Positions 18,156 to 28,506 of a stretch of DNA of 64,000 nucleotides are shown piece by piece. Numbering within the stretch: position 1 is the first letter of the stretch; each line of letters begins with the position of its first letter. Made by a program: the position numbers and the translations under genes. The DNA is from JAIVJZ01 sp035645695 (GTDB lineage: Bacteria; Acidobacteriota; Blastocatellia; Pyrinomonadales; Pyrinomonadaceae), in NCBI GenBank assembly GCA_035645695.1, contig DASQMC010000037.1, forward strand, positions 62,001 through 126,000, given 5' to 3'. The notes under the pieces were generated by a model, which saw only the letters and a program-made list of their open reading frames with translations, ran no database searches and was not told the origin of the DNA.

Positions 18156-21050
18156 TTAATCTCTCGCCTTTCGCGTCGCGTTTCGTGCGCCCGGCGGCGC
18201 GGACTTCGGCAGGCTCAGGAGATTGGCGAACAGGCGATACGCGCCGGGCACTCCGGCGGGAAGTTGGCGAAACCAGGCGTAGGACGTGTAGACGTAATGG
18301 CCGCGCCAGATGCGCGCGTAAACCTCGCCGCCGTTCTGTTCGCCCTCGCCCGCGTCGTGTGATTCGAGGAGCGGCGTGTAGCCGGGGTCGAAGGTGGTGA
18401 AGTTGTAGAGGTTGCGTTCCTGCACCCAGCCTTCCCAGTCGGCGTCCGTGATGCGGTTCGGGAAATTGAACGCGGGGTGCGCGGGCGCGAGGACGCGCAC
18501 GCTCGCGCGCTCGTCAACCACGCGCGCGATTGTCGGCGACCCGCCCGGCCGCGCGGGCGGCATTTCCATCGAGGCGGGCAGGGGCGGCAATTTCTTCGCG
18601 GCATAATCGGGACGCTGGTACTGCACAACGAGCGCGCCGCCGCGCCGTACGAACTCCAACAGGCGCGCATGATGCGCGACGAAATCGGGGCGTGTCTGCG
18701 AAGCGCGCACGCCGACGACGATGGTATCGAAGCGCGAGAGGTCGCCCGTGGCGAGTTGCGCCTCGTCGAGCATCGTCACGGTTAAACCCATGTGCCTGAT
18801 CGCCTCCGGCACTTCGTCGCCGCTCCCCATGATGTAGCCGACGCGAACGGGCGCAACCTGCAAGTCGAGCACGCGCACGGTCGTCACGGCGTCCGTGTAG
18901 TAGTAATGCGTCTGAATGTGCGGGTAACTGATCGCGCGCTGGCTGCGTGTGAAGAAGAGCGGCGGCGGCGATTGCGGCTGCGGCGACGACTGCAACGGCG
19001 ACTGCGGGTCGCGCGGATGGCTCGTTCCATCACCGGATAGATTGGCGGCCGCACGCACGTTATACGCTCCCGCGCGCGCGCCGGAGGGAATTGTGAGCGT
19101 GTAGGGCAACGTCACGCGCTCGCCTGCGGACGGAAGTTTGAAAGGCGTCGTTGTCGTCAACCACCATCCACCAGGCGGGGAGACGAGACCCAGTCCCCCG
19201 GATGCGCTCGAACGCTCGGCCACCGTCGCCGAAGGCCGGGCGTTATTCACAAGCTGAATAGACACCGGCCGCTTGCGCGCGCGCGCGGCGAGCGGCACGA
19301 CGATGAGCGCGGGATCAATCTGCACGCTCAACTGCGGCACGACGTTCAAATCGCGCCGCACCTCGCCGCGCACCGCGTCGAGGTAGCGATACTCTACCGG
19401 CGCGGCGAAGACCTGCGGCGGCGACGCTCCCACATCCATCAAGACCTCGCCCGAGAGCAGGGGCGGCGCAAACGGCTCCGTCTTCGGATCATCTCTATCC
19501 CAGACATACATGTCGCCCCTGCGCCCCGGCTGCTGCTCCGAACGCGCGAACCAGTAGGGCTGCGTCGGCTCTGCGCCGGGCGGCACATGCACGCGAAAGT
19601 ATGCGGCTACCGGAGCGGATTCGCGCGCGACGAACGTCCTCTCTCCCGCCGTCGGTTGGTCGAGTTTTTCGACGCGCCACATTTCCGGCGCGCGAAGGCG
19701 CAGCTCTTTGACGCGCCCCGCATGCGCATCAGGCGCAAAGACGCGCACGGCGACGACGAACGAATCCCCGCCCGCAACCGTCTCCACATCCGCGAGCGCA
19801 TCTATCCGAATTCCGTGGGCGAGCCTCAAAGCCTCTTGAAACTCGCGCTCTTTTTGCGCGAGCAGGAAGTCGGCTTCGGCGCGCGCGGCGGGGGAATCTT
19901 TGAGGCGCGCGAGCGTCTGCCGCGCCTGTTGCGTGTGTTGGAGACCTGCTGTGAGCGCGACGATGATCGTGAGTGGATCGAGCGCGTTGAAATTTTCGAG
20001 CGCGCGCCGGGCGTCGCTTTCGACGCGCTCAAGGTCTTGCAGGAGCGCGCCGTCGGCGAGACCGGCGGTGCGGATGATTCCGCGAAGCGTCGTATCAAGC
20101 CCGTCATAGATGGTCTGTTCGGATGCGGCCGTTTGCATCGGACTCGCGGCGCGTTCGACGAGGCGCACGCGCGACGTTTGCGCGCCGCGCAATTCCAGCG
20201 CGGCCTCGCCCTGCGACTTGTGCTGGCTGCGCCCCTCCATCGCGAGTTCGTAAAAACTGCGGCCGAGCAACGGATCGAAACGCCCCGTGTCGATCTCGAC
20301 GACGCCCTCCCGTGTCGTTCCCTGCCCCGCCGCGACAGCTTGCCCGGAATGGCTCACGTAAAACTTCTTCGCCTGCCACGGGCGCAAGCCCTCCGCGAGT
20401 TGTTCGGGGAATGCGCCGGGGTCGGCGGCGGCGCGCATGGCAATCGGCGTGAGGTATCCGGCGAACTGATGTTGTCCGTGGCCGTCGGCGGGCGTGCCCT
20501 GCCAGCGCGAGACGACGACGAGCGGGCGGAAGCGACGTATGACGCGCACCATGTCTTCCAGAATTTCGCGCTCGTTCCAACGCCCGGCCGTCTCTTCGCG
20601 CGTCTTGGTGAAACCGAAATCGAAGGCGCGCGTGAAGAACTGCTCGCCGCCGTCGAGTTTGCGCGCTTGCCGCAGTTCTTCGGTGCGGATGATGCCGAGC
20701 GCGTCGAAGAGTTCCGCGCCGATGCGGTTCTGCCCGCCCTCGCCGCGATTCAGCGAGAGGTAGGCCACGCGCGCGCCGTCGCCGCGTGCGAGGCGTGCGA
20801 TGAGGGCGGAATCTTCGTCGTCCGGGTGCGCGCCCGTGTGCAGGACGCTCGCCGTCGTTTGCAGCCGCCGCAGCAGCAGCCCCAGACCGACCGCGCCCTC
20901 GTCGTACGTCGAGCGTACCTGTGCGCGCGCGACGGTTGACGAAGGCGAGACGAAAGAGAGGTTAGTTAAAACCGTAACCACGCAAGAGAGCGCGACGAGA
21001 CGAATGAAGAGACGACGCATAAACTTTACCCGCGCATGTTTCGACATCAA
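18156..21050 (-). CDS. Large exported PIG-L (LmbE-like) deacetylase
   Basis: A 964-residue protein with an N-terminal signal segment (FIRLVALSCVVTVLTNLSF, residues 15-33). The PIG-L domain comes first: zinc motif AHPDDED at residues 74-80, NRGEGGQNRIG, and a late histidine motif DGHGQHQ near residue 195. PIG-L enzymes remove N-acetyl groups from GlcNAc-like sugars. The middle has beta-sandwich stretches (NEW3/NPCBM-associated type, LTIPSGARAGAYNVRA). The C-terminal 230 residues (VGYIMGSGDEVPEAIRHMG, FDTIVVGVRASQTRPD, LLEFVRRGGALVVQYQRPDY) resemble a class-I-glutamine-amidotransferase/ThuA-like fold. A periplasmic role in glycan or sugar breakdown fits the symporter gene that is 10 bases upstream and probably in the same operon. 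Confidence 0.85.
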   Translation of the reverse strand: MMSKHARVKFMRRLFIRLVALSCVVTVLTNLSFVSPSSTVARAQVRSTYDEGAVGLGLLLRRLQTTASVLHTGAHPDDEDSALIARLARGDGARVAYLSLNRGEGGQNRIGAELFDALGIIRTEELRQARKLDGGEQFFTRAFDFGFTKTREETAGRWNEREILEDMVRVIRRFRPLVVVSRWQGTPADGHGQHQFAGYLTPIAMRAAADPGAFPEQLAEGLRPWQAKKFYVSHSGQAVAAGQGTTREGVVEIDTGRFDPLLGRSFYELAMEGRSQHKSQGEAALELRGAQTSRVRLVERAASPMQTAASEQTIYDGLDTTLRGIIRTAGLADGALLQDLERVESDARRALENFNALDPLTIIVALTAGLQHTQQARQTLARLKDSPAARAEADFLLAQKEREFQEALRLAHGIRIDALADVETVAGGDSFVVAVRVFAPDAHAGRVKELRLRAPEMWRVEKLDQPTAGERTFVARESAPVAAYFRVHVPPGAEPTQPYWFARSEQQPGRRGDMYVWDRDDPKTEPFAPPLLSGEVLMDVGASPPQVFAAPVEYRYLDAVRGEVRRDLNVVPQLSVQIDPALIVVPLAARARKRPVSIQLVNNARPSATVAERSSASGGLGLVSPPGGWWLTTTTPFKLPSAGERVTLPYTLTIPSGARAGAYNVRAAANLSGDGTSHPRDPQSPLQSSPQPQSPPPLFFTRSQRAISYPHIQTHYYYTDAVTTVRVLDLQVAPVRVGYIMGSGDEVPEAIRHMGLTVTMLDEAQLATGDLSRFDTIVVGVRASQTRPDFVAHHARLLEFVRRGGALVVQYQRPDYAAKKLPPLPASMEMPPARPGGSPTIARVVDERASVRVLAPAHPAFNFPNRITDADWEGWVQERNLYNFTTFDPGYTPLLESHDAGEGEQNGGEVYARIWRGHYVYTSYAWFRQLPAGVPGAYRLFANLLSLPKSAPPGARNATRKARD

Positions 21051-21060
21051 CGGTTGACGG

Positions 21061-22761
21061 TTAGCGCGCCTCCTCCTGCGCGTCGCGCACCGTCAAACTC
21101 AACAGGTAGCCTACGACGACGACGACGAGGCAGCCGATGACGTTGAACCAGAGGAACGCGATGTCCGTGAAGCGGCTCGCGATCCAGACGGATGTGATGC
21201 CGAAGAGCAACCCCCAGAACGCGCCGCGCGAGCGTGCGCGCGGGACGGCGACGGCGAGGACGAAGACGCCGAGCAGCGACCCGTAGAAGAACGAGCCGAA
21301 GCGATTGACGACCTCGATGAGCGAGCCGAGCGAAGTGGCGTAGAGCGCGACGAAGCAGGCGAAGATGCCCCACAACCCCGTGGCGATGCGCCCGATGCGA
21401 ACGTAGTGGCGGTCGTCGGCCTCCGGCTTGTAGTGGCGTCGATAGAAGTCAATCGTCGTTGCGGTAGCGAGCGAGTTCAATTCCGCGGAGATGCTCGACA
21501 TCGCGGCGGCGAAGATCGCGGCGATGATCAACCCGACGACTCCGGCGGGCATGTTCTGCACGACGAACGTGGGGAAGACGTAGTTAACGTCTGTGAAAGT
21601 TTTGTTGCCGCTCGTCTCCTTCACGAGCGCGACGCCGCGCCCGCGCGCCTTGTTGAACTCTTCAACGGCGGCGAGGTATGACGCGCGCGACGCCGCACGC
21701 GCAGCCGGGTCGTCGCTGTCCTCATTCCTCACGAACTCGACCGCCGCCGCTTGCCGCGCCGCAAAAGCCTTCTCGTACTCGGCGTTGAGCGCGCCGTAAT
21801 CGGCGGCGCGCTCGCCCGTCGTCATTTTCGTCTGCGCGTCGCGGTTGAAGATCATCGGCGGCGGTTGGAACTGGTAGAAGACGAAGACGAGCACGCCGAC
21901 GAGCAGGATCAAAAACTGCATCGGAATTTTGACGAACGCGCTCATCAAAAGCGACGTGCGCCCTTCGCCGACCGACTTGGCCGTCAGAAACCTCTGCACC
22001 TGGCTCTGGTCGCAGCCGAAATAGGCGAGCATCAAAAACAGCCCGCCGACGAGTCCCGACCAGAGCGTGTAGGTTTGTTTGAGATCAAAGGTCGTATCGA
22101 CGGTTGTAAGTCGCCCGGTCGTGCCGGCGAGGTGAAGCGCGTCGCCGAGTGAAACTTCGGGCGGGAATTTCGAGAGGATGATGAAGAGACACACGAAGAG
22201 TCCGAAGAAGATGACGATCATCTGCTTCACGTCCGTCCACGTCACGGCCTGCACGCCGCCCACCATCGTGTAGATGGTGGTCGAGAGTCCCATGGCGAAG
22301 ACGGTCACAGTCTCGCTCCAACCGAGTACGATGGAGAGGATCACCGAGGGCGCAGCGATGATCACGCCGACGCCCAGGCCCCGCGAGATGAGGAAGAAGA
22401 AACTCGTGAGCGTGCGCGTCTTCAGGTCGAAACGTTTTTCGAGATACTCGTAAGCGGTGAAGACTTTCGCGCGATAGAAGAAGGGCACGGCCGTGACGCA
22501 GAGAATGACCATCGCGAGCGGGAGGCCGTAGTAAAACTGTATGAAGCGCATCCCGTCGTTGTAGCCCTGCCCCGTCGTGCCGACGAGCGTGATGGCCGAA
22601 AGCTGCGTCGCCATCACGGAGAGGCCGACAGCCCACCACGGCAAACTGCGGTTGGCGAGAAAGTAGCCTTCGGCGCTCGCGCTGTGTTTCGTCATGCGCA
22701 CGCCGTCCCAGATGACATAGACCAGATACGCGACGACGACAGCCCAATCAAGTAGCCGCAT
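21061..22761 (-). CDS. Sodium/solute symporter (SSS family)
   Basis: A 566-residue inner-membrane carrier with about 13 helices in the LeuT-like fold. Family segments include WWAVGLSVMATQLSAITLVGTTGQGY (helix 2), YEYLEKRFDLKTRTLTS, and AAIFAAAMSSISAELNSLATATTIDFY, which holds the conserved Ser-rich Na+ site. Between residues about 305 and 385 there is an unusually long charged loop (RDAQTKMTTGERAADYGALN...). Such carriers import sugars, sialic acid, amino acids or carboxylates with sodium; the substrate is unknown. It lies between a 46-residue membrane protein gene upstream and a PIG-L deacetylase gene downstream, which favours a sugar-derived substrate. Confidence 0.9.
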   Translation of the reverse strand: MRLLDWAVVVAYLVYVIWDGVRMTKHSASAEGYFLANRSLPWWAVGLSVMATQLSAITLVGTTGQGYNDGMRFIQFYYGLPLAMVILCVTAVPFFYRAKVFTAYEYLEKRFDLKTRTLTSFFFLISRGLGVGVIIAAPSVILSIVLGWSETVTVFAMGLSTTIYTMVGGVQAVTWTDVKQMIVIFFGLFVCLFIILSKFPPEVSLGDALHLAGTTGRLTTVDTTFDLKQTYTLWSGLVGGLFLMLAYFGCDQSQVQRFLTAKSVGEGRTSLLMSAFVKIPMQFLILLVGVLVFVFYQFQPPPMIFNRDAQTKMTTGERAADYGALNAEYEKAFAARQAAAVEFVRNEDSDDPAARAASRASYLAAVEEFNKARGRGVALVKETSGNKTFTDVNYVFPTFVVQNMPAGVVGLIIAAIFAAAMSSISAELNSLATATTIDFYRRHYKPEADDRHYVRIGRIATGLWGIFACFVALYATSLGSLIEVVNRFGSFFYGSLLGVFVLAVAVPRARSRGAFWGLLFGITSVWIASRFTDIAFLWFNVIGCLVVVVVGYLLSLTVRDAQEEAR

Positions 22762-22788
22762 GTTCTTTTAGTTTATCGATATTCAGAT

Positions 22789-22929
22789 TCAGGTTGAAAA
22801 ATAGCGCGAGAAGAAATACAACGCCGCGATGACCAGCACGGCGAACACGATCACGGCGACGTAGACGACGTGCCAGCGCGCGTCCTCCGCGCTCAACTCC
22901 CGCTCTGTTTCGGGTGTGCTCTCCGGCAT
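22789..22929 (-). CDS. 46-residue single-helix membrane protein upstream of the symporter
   Basis: A short gene read directly from the sequence. It starts MPESTPETERELSAEDARWH, followed by a hydrophobic helix VVYVAVIVFAVLVIAALYFF and the tail SRYFST. GAGAGGATTTCA precedes the ATG at a normal ribosome-site distance. The stop is 27 bases before the symporter start. A small one-helix protein encoded just before an SSS carrier recalls the small partners of other solute symporters (for example YjcH next to ActP), although it is shorter and not clearly related. It is probably an accessory subunit; the topology suggests the acidic N-terminus is cytoplasmic. Confidence 0.65.
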   Translation of the reverse strand: MPESTPETERELSAEDARWHVVYVAVIVFAVLVIAALYFFSRYFST

Positions 22930-23066
22930 TGAAATCCTCTCCACACAAATTCGCTGCGATGCCGCGATTATACGCCCAAGATAAAGGCAAATGCTTGCCG
23001 AAAATCTCTCGGCTCACTCACCGCGCGAAACGTTCGCCCGCTTGAGCTGTGTCGTAATTTAATTTG

Positions 23067-23168
23067 TACTCTGTGCGCCCTGCGGTGTCCTCTGTGTCTC
23101 TGTGGTGAATGCTGTTCATAGTCATTCACCACCGCAGACACAGAGGACACCGCAGGGCGCACAGAGGA
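23067..23168. repeat. Stuttered palindrome, CTCTGTG type
   Basis: Left arm 23068-23111 and right arm 23123-23168 pair over about 43 bases with a short mismatch near the tip, around an 11-base loop. The arms are made of CTCTGTG/CCTCTGTG/CCTGCGGTG units. Sequences with this CTCTGTGTCTCTGTGG flavour recur, from memory, in several unrelated phyla. It lies between two minus-strand genes. Confidence 0.85.
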
Positions 23169-23185
23169 AAGCCGGGGCTGCGACG

Positions 23186-23692
23186 CTACTCATCTTTGCG
23201 ACGCTTGCGCCTGCGCCACAAGCCGAAGAGCAGGAGCGCGGTCGCGCCGCCCGAAATGTCGATCATGCTGTCCCAGATAGTGCCCGTGCGCGCGGGGTTA
23301 AAGGATTGGTTGTATTCGTCGAGCAAGGCGACGAGCACGACGAGCGCAAGCGCGGCGGCGAACGCATTGCGCCGCAAGCCGCGATGCGCCGAAGGGATGA
23401 AGGCGCGTGCGGCGAGCAGGGCGAGCACGGCATACTCGGTGAAGTGCGCGGTCTTGCGCACGGCGAAATGCACGGAGAGGAGTTGCGCTTCCGTGATGCC
23501 GGGGAAGACCCACTTGAAGAGCGGCCCGATGATCCGCGACGTGTTCGATGCAGACATCGCGCCCGTCGAGGCGAAGAAGATAAACGCGATCCAGCCCGCG
23601 AGCGGCGCGTAACGCCACAGACGATTGCGCCACGAAGACGACGCGTTCGGCGCGTCGTCCGCCTGTTCACGTGTCTCGCCTCGTGTAATCAA
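23186..23692 (-). CDS. VanZ-like membrane protein
   Basis: A 168-residue inner-membrane protein with four predicted helices: RYAPLAGWIAFIFFAST (about 28-44), a second around RKTAHFTEYAVLALLAARAF, a third AFAAALALVVLVALLDEYNQ and a fourth ISGGATALLLFGLW. The segments KTAHFTEYAVLALL and LDEYNQSFNPARTGTIWDSMIDISGG match the VanZ-like family, named after a teicoplanin-resistance gene. The wider family is of unknown function and mostly not linked to resistance. A basic C-terminus follows. No operon partners; atpG ends 200 bases upstream with a terminator between. Confidence 0.82.
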   Translation of the reverse strand: MITRGETREQADDAPNASSSWRNRLWRYAPLAGWIAFIFFASTGAMSASNTSRIIGPLFKWVFPGITEAQLLSVHFAVRKTAHFTEYAVLALLAARAFIPSAHRGLRRNAFAAALALVVLVALLDEYNQSFNPARTGTIWDSMIDISGGATALLLFGLWRRRKRRKDE

Positions 23693-23828
23693 AACTATTG
23701 CGCGTCCTTAGTAGGCTACCGTGTCGCTCTCGACGGCGATCCCGGTCTTATCGTCGCTCCAACGATCTTCGTAGAGACGCCGGACGGCGGTTCTTCCTGT
23801 CGTTCGCCATCATATAAATCTCAAACAA

Positions 23829-23861
23829 AAAGGGAAGCCACGCATGCGCCGCTTCCCTTTC
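23829..23861 (-). terminator. Terminator of the ATP synthase operon
   Basis: AAAGGGAAGC and GCTTCCCTTT arms flank a 12-base loop, 32 bases after the atpG stop. On the coding strand the stem runs into TTTTTGTTTGA. This is a canonical intrinsic terminator. Confidence 0.85.
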
Positions 23862-23892
23862 CTTCAACCCTGCCGGCATGTTTCGCCGATGG

Positions 23893-24801
23893 TTAGGACG
23901 ACGCTGCCGCCGCGCCGGAGACGACTTCGATGATCTCTTTCGTAATCGCCGCCTGACGGATGCGGTTCATGTTGAGCGTGAGCGAGCCGATCAGATCGCC
24001 CGCGTTTTTCGATGCGGCATCCATCGCCGTCATGCGCGCGCCCTGTTCAGACGCGATTGATTCGAGGAGCGCGCGAAAGACCTGCGTCTCGATTAGTCGC
24101 GGCAGCAGGCGGCTGAAGATTTCCTCGGGCGGCTGCTCATAAACATACTCGACGAAGTTTTGCGCTTCGGTGGCATTGCCGTCCGCCGCCCCGGCGTCGC
24201 CCTCACCTTGCTCGGCGCGCGAGACGGGCAGGAGTTGTTCGACGACGACGCGCTGTTGCAACACCGAACGAAACTCGTTGTAGATGAGAAAGACTTTGTC
24301 TATGCCTTCGTCTTCGATGAAACGCCGCGTGATGTCCGACGCCATCCCGGCCGCTTCCTCGTAACTCACACGCCCCTTGCCCGTCAGCCCGATATACTCC
24401 TGCACGATCTCTATGTCGCGGCGACGGAAGAAGTCTCGCCCCTTGCGCCCGACGGCCATGAGTTCGACGGTCTTCCCGCCGTGCTCGCGTATGAAAGCCT
24501 GCGCTGCTTTGATCAGGTTGGCATTGAACGCACCGGCCAAGCCCTTGTCGGCCGTGATGAGCACGAGCAGGTAACGCTCGTCTCCGCGCCGGTCGAGCAG
24601 CGGGTGATGATAATTTTCGTCCGTGTGGGCGGCGAGTTCGGTGAGCACTTCCGTCATCTTGCGCGCGAAGGGACGCGCGTTCGTGACACGCTCCTGCGCG
24701 CGCCGCAGATTCACCGCCGAAAGCATCTTCATCGCCTTCGTGATCTGCTGCGTGTTCTTCACAGACTTGATGCGGCGTCGGAGGTCTAAGAGGTTTGCCA
24801 T
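23893..24801 (-). CDS. atpG: ATP synthase F1 gamma subunit
   Basis: Gamma is the rotating central stalk of F1, carrying torque between the c-ring and the alpha/beta head. The 302-residue product has both conserved helical ends: MANLLDLRRRIKSVKNTQQITKAMKMLSAV at the start and LNMNRIRQAAITKEIIEVVSGA at the end, with the Rossmann-like middle (YLLVLITADKGLAGAFNANLIK). It is the last gene of the operon here. No atpD or atpC follows, unlike the common order. The start codon directly touches a repeat palindrome (24802 onward), so no Shine-Dalgarno exists in the usual place and translation may depend on that structure. Confidence 0.97.
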   Translation of the reverse strand: MANLLDLRRRIKSVKNTQQITKAMKMLSAVNLRRAQERVTNARPFARKMTEVLTELAAHTDENYHHPLLDRRGDERYLLVLITADKGLAGAFNANLIKAAQAFIREHGGKTVELMAVGRKGRDFFRRRDIEIVQEYIGLTGKGRVSYEEAAGMASDITRRFIEDEGIDKVFLIYNEFRSVLQQRVVVEQLLPVSRAEQGEGDAGAADGNATEAQNFVEYVYEQPPEEIFSRLLPRLIETQVFRALLESIASEQGARMTAMDAASKNAGDLIGSLTLNMNRIRQAAITKEIIEVVSGAAAASS

Positions 24802-24915
24802 GACTGTCGGTTGTCGGTTGTCCGTTGTTCTTAATCGGTTGTCAGTTCGTCAATCTCATCGCTAACTCCGCGCCCGTGAGAATCAACTGACTAGAGAGCA
24901 ACGGACAACCGACTA
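24802..24915. repeat. Stuttered palindrome between atpA and atpG, CGGTTGTC type
   Basis: Left part 24802-24847 repeats CGGTTGTC units; right part 24883-24915 is complementary. A perfect 15-base stem pairs 24813-24827 with 24899-24913. It fills the entire spacer, starting next to the atpG ATG and ending 5 bases from the atpA stop. Confidence 0.85.
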
Positions 24916-24920
24916 ATTAT

Positions 24921-26519
<1,599 letters not shown>

Positions 26520-26597
26520 ATGATTTGACCTGAGTTTGTTTCGTGTACCTGCCGTTTAGCGATTCAGTTTTCGCAGAAAAAATCGCGACTCGAAAAT

Positions 26598-27143
26598 TTA
26601 AATCTCTCCCGCCATCTTCTGTTTGATCTGTTGCAACTGCGTGCGCACCGAGCCGTCGTAGACGGTGGAACCGATGCGCGTGACGATGCCGCCGATTAAT
26701 TCTTCGTCCACCGCGAATTGCAGCCGCACTTTTTTGCCGGTCAGCGTCCCGATCTGCGCGCGCAAAGTTTCTTTCGTGGCTTCCGGCACGACCCGCGCCG
26801 TAGTTACCTGCGCGGAGACGACGCCCGAACGCTCGTCGAGTTGCAACGCAAACCTCTCGTTGATTTCCTTCAACTCCGAGAGACGATGATTTTGGAGCAG
26901 GACTTGCAGAAAGTTCGCCGTCGTCGGCCGAACGCGCGTCCGCGCGATGAGCGTGTTGAGGAGGTTGCGTTTCTGCTCGTAAGGGATCGTTGGGTTGCGA
27001 AAGACTTCCAGCAGACCGGAATTATCCTCCATCATCTGCGCCCAGATGTTCAACTCCTCCTGCACCTCACGCGCCTCGCCCTGCGCGATCACGACATCCG
27101 CGAGTGCCGCCGCGTAACGCCGCGCCATCGTTTGCACGCTCAA
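26598..27143 (-). CDS. atpH: ATP synthase delta subunit
   Basis: Delta (OSCP-like) joins the peripheral stalk to the top of F1. The 181-residue length is normal. The start MARRYAAALADVVIAQG and the C-terminal signature (KKVRLQFAVDEELIGGIVTRIGSTVYDGSVRTQLQQI) are diagnostic. The start codon overlaps the stop of the b-subunit gene by 4 bases, so the two are translationally coupled. Confidence 0.96.
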   Translation of the reverse strand: MSVQTMARRYAAALADVVIAQGEAREVQEELNIWAQMMEDNSGLLEVFRNPTIPYEQKRNLLNTLIARTRVRPTTANFLQVLLQNHRLSELKEINERFALQLDERSGVVSAQVTTARVVPEATKETLRAQIGTLTGKKVRLQFAVDEELIGGIVTRIGSTVYDGSVRTQLQQIKQKMAGEI

Positions 27144-27691
27144 CCTTTGATCCCTCCCAATTCTCCGATGTAATCGTTCATCAGGCGCGTATCATCTTCC
27201 GCGCCTATGTCGCGGCGGATCAAATCTTCGGCCATGCGAACGCTCTGCTCGGCCGCGTAGCGGCGTAAATCCTGTCGCGCAACTTTACCGGCGCTCTCGA
27301 TCTCGCGCTGCGCTTGCTCGCGCAGCCTGCGCGTCTCCTCGGCCGTCGCGCGCGTGATGTTCGCGCGTTCCGCCTCGGCGTCCCTTTTAGCCTGCGCGCG
27401 CACGGTTTCGACTTCCGCGTCGAGTCTGGACAGTCGGGCTTCGACTTCTTCCAACTTCGCCAGCGCCGCCCTGCGCTCTTCCTGCGCACGTATCAGTTCG
27501 CGCCTGATCGTGTCGCGCCGCGCCATCAAAGACGCCCCAATCGGACGCCGCAACAGAAAAATGAGCGCGCCGACGAACAGTATGAGGTTGAAAAACCTCC
27601 AGACTTCCCAGCCCGGCACGTTGTACCAGGGCGCGTCCCCGCCGCCCGCCAGCGCGAAAAGTAGAAAATTATTGCTCAGGAAATAAGTCAT
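27140..27691 (-). CDS. atpF: ATP synthase F0 b subunit
   Basis: A membrane-anchored peripheral-stalk subunit of 183 residues from the preferred start MTYFLSNN at 27691. A longer frame from 27727 would overlap the upstream gene by 29 bases and adds 12 unlikely residues. One membrane helix (WRFFNLILFVGALIFLLRRPIG) is followed by a long charged coiled coil rich in Arg, Glu and Ala. It is the second of two b-type genes in tandem, an arrangement that suggests a heterodimeric b/b' stalk as in cyanobacteria and many other phyla. Confidence 0.9.
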   Translation of the reverse strand: MTYFLSNNFLLFALAGGGDAPWYNVPGWEVWRFFNLILFVGALIFLLRRPIGASLMARRDTIRRELIRAQEERRAALAKLEEVEARLSRLDAEVETVRAQAKRDAEAERANITRATAEETRRLREQAQREIESAGKVARQDLRRYAAEQSVRMAEDLIRRDIGAEDDTRLMNDYIGELGGIKG

Positions 27692-27698
27692 AAGAGTT

Positions 27699-28184
27699 TC
27701 AACGCACGCCGGTCGTGGTGAAATCATGCGCAGGACGATTCAGAATTTGCCTGCTGATATCCGATGCGATCTTTTGCGCGTCGGCTTCCAGCGAAGCGCG
27801 CGCCTGCTCGGACTGAGTCCGCAGAAGACTCTTTTGCTCTTCAGTCGCCGTCTCGATTTCGGCGCGCAGGGAATTTAGCTGATTCTGTCGCTCTAATAAG
27901 GCTTGAGCGCGCTCCTGTTCGAGCAAGCGATAACCTTCCGCGCGCGCATCCCGCAACGAACGCTCGTAGCGATTCATACTATTCGCCACGCGCTGCAAAA
28001 TATCTTGCGCCTCTCCCGTACCACCGCGCGTGTGCCGTTCCCGCTCCGCTAAAATTCGGTTGACCGGGCGAAAAAGCGTCGCATTCAAGACATAGATCAT
28101 GAAAACGATGATCGCTATGTGAAGAAAAATCGTACCGTCCGGCACAAGCTGAATCGAATCTCCGGCCAAACCCAGAATAATCAT
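27699..28184 (-). CDS. atpF: ATP synthase F0 b-type subunit (b')
   Basis: The 161-residue protein has a single N-terminal membrane helix (TIFLHIAIIVFMIYVLNATLF), the motif RPVNRILAERE where b subunits leave the membrane, and a coiled coil to the end. It is the first gene of the partial operon. Together with the next gene it makes a pair of divergent b subunits, so one of the two is b and the other b'. Which is which is not decided by sequence reading alone. The genes for a, c, beta and epsilon are not in the window. Confidence 0.88.
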   Translation of the reverse strand: MIILGLAGDSIQLVPDGTIFLHIAIIVFMIYVLNATLFRPVNRILAERERHTRGGTGEAQDILQRVANSMNRYERSLRDARAEGYRLLEQERAQALLERQNQLNSLRAEIETATEEQKSLLRTQSEQARASLEADAQKIASDISRQILNRPAHDFTTTGVR

Positions 28185-28506
28185 ATACCCTCACGCAGTT
28201 CTAACGGACAGGTGCAACACCCGGAAGATAAGATAGTAAAACTGTGTGTATCAAAAGGTTCGGAGTTTAGCACGCTGATTTAAATGAGGTCAAGACGATG
28301 ACACGACGATCATTTCGACCGTAACGCTCCTTGGCTTCTCTCCTAATTACTATCTATCTTTTCAGCGTGCCTGTAATAATGATAGTTCTAGCCTTGAAAG
28401 GTTATTGCGCTCTTCCATACGGGGTTGAACAATAATATCCGTCGGCGTCCCGCAATACAATTCACTTTAACTATTAAAATTCAGCAACTTTAATGTAGTC
28501 AGTGAA
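28185..28506. other. AT-rich intergenic region upstream of the atp genes
   Basis: 322 bases between parB and the first atp gene, visibly richer in A/T than the flanks. It should hold the atp promoter. No ORF, hairpin or clear promoter was recognised. Confidence 0.45.

Noticed and set aside
19587..20939. 450-residue plus-strand ORF opposite the PIG-L gene
   Set aside because: Antisense shadow; the opposite strand has a signal peptide and AHPDDED motif.
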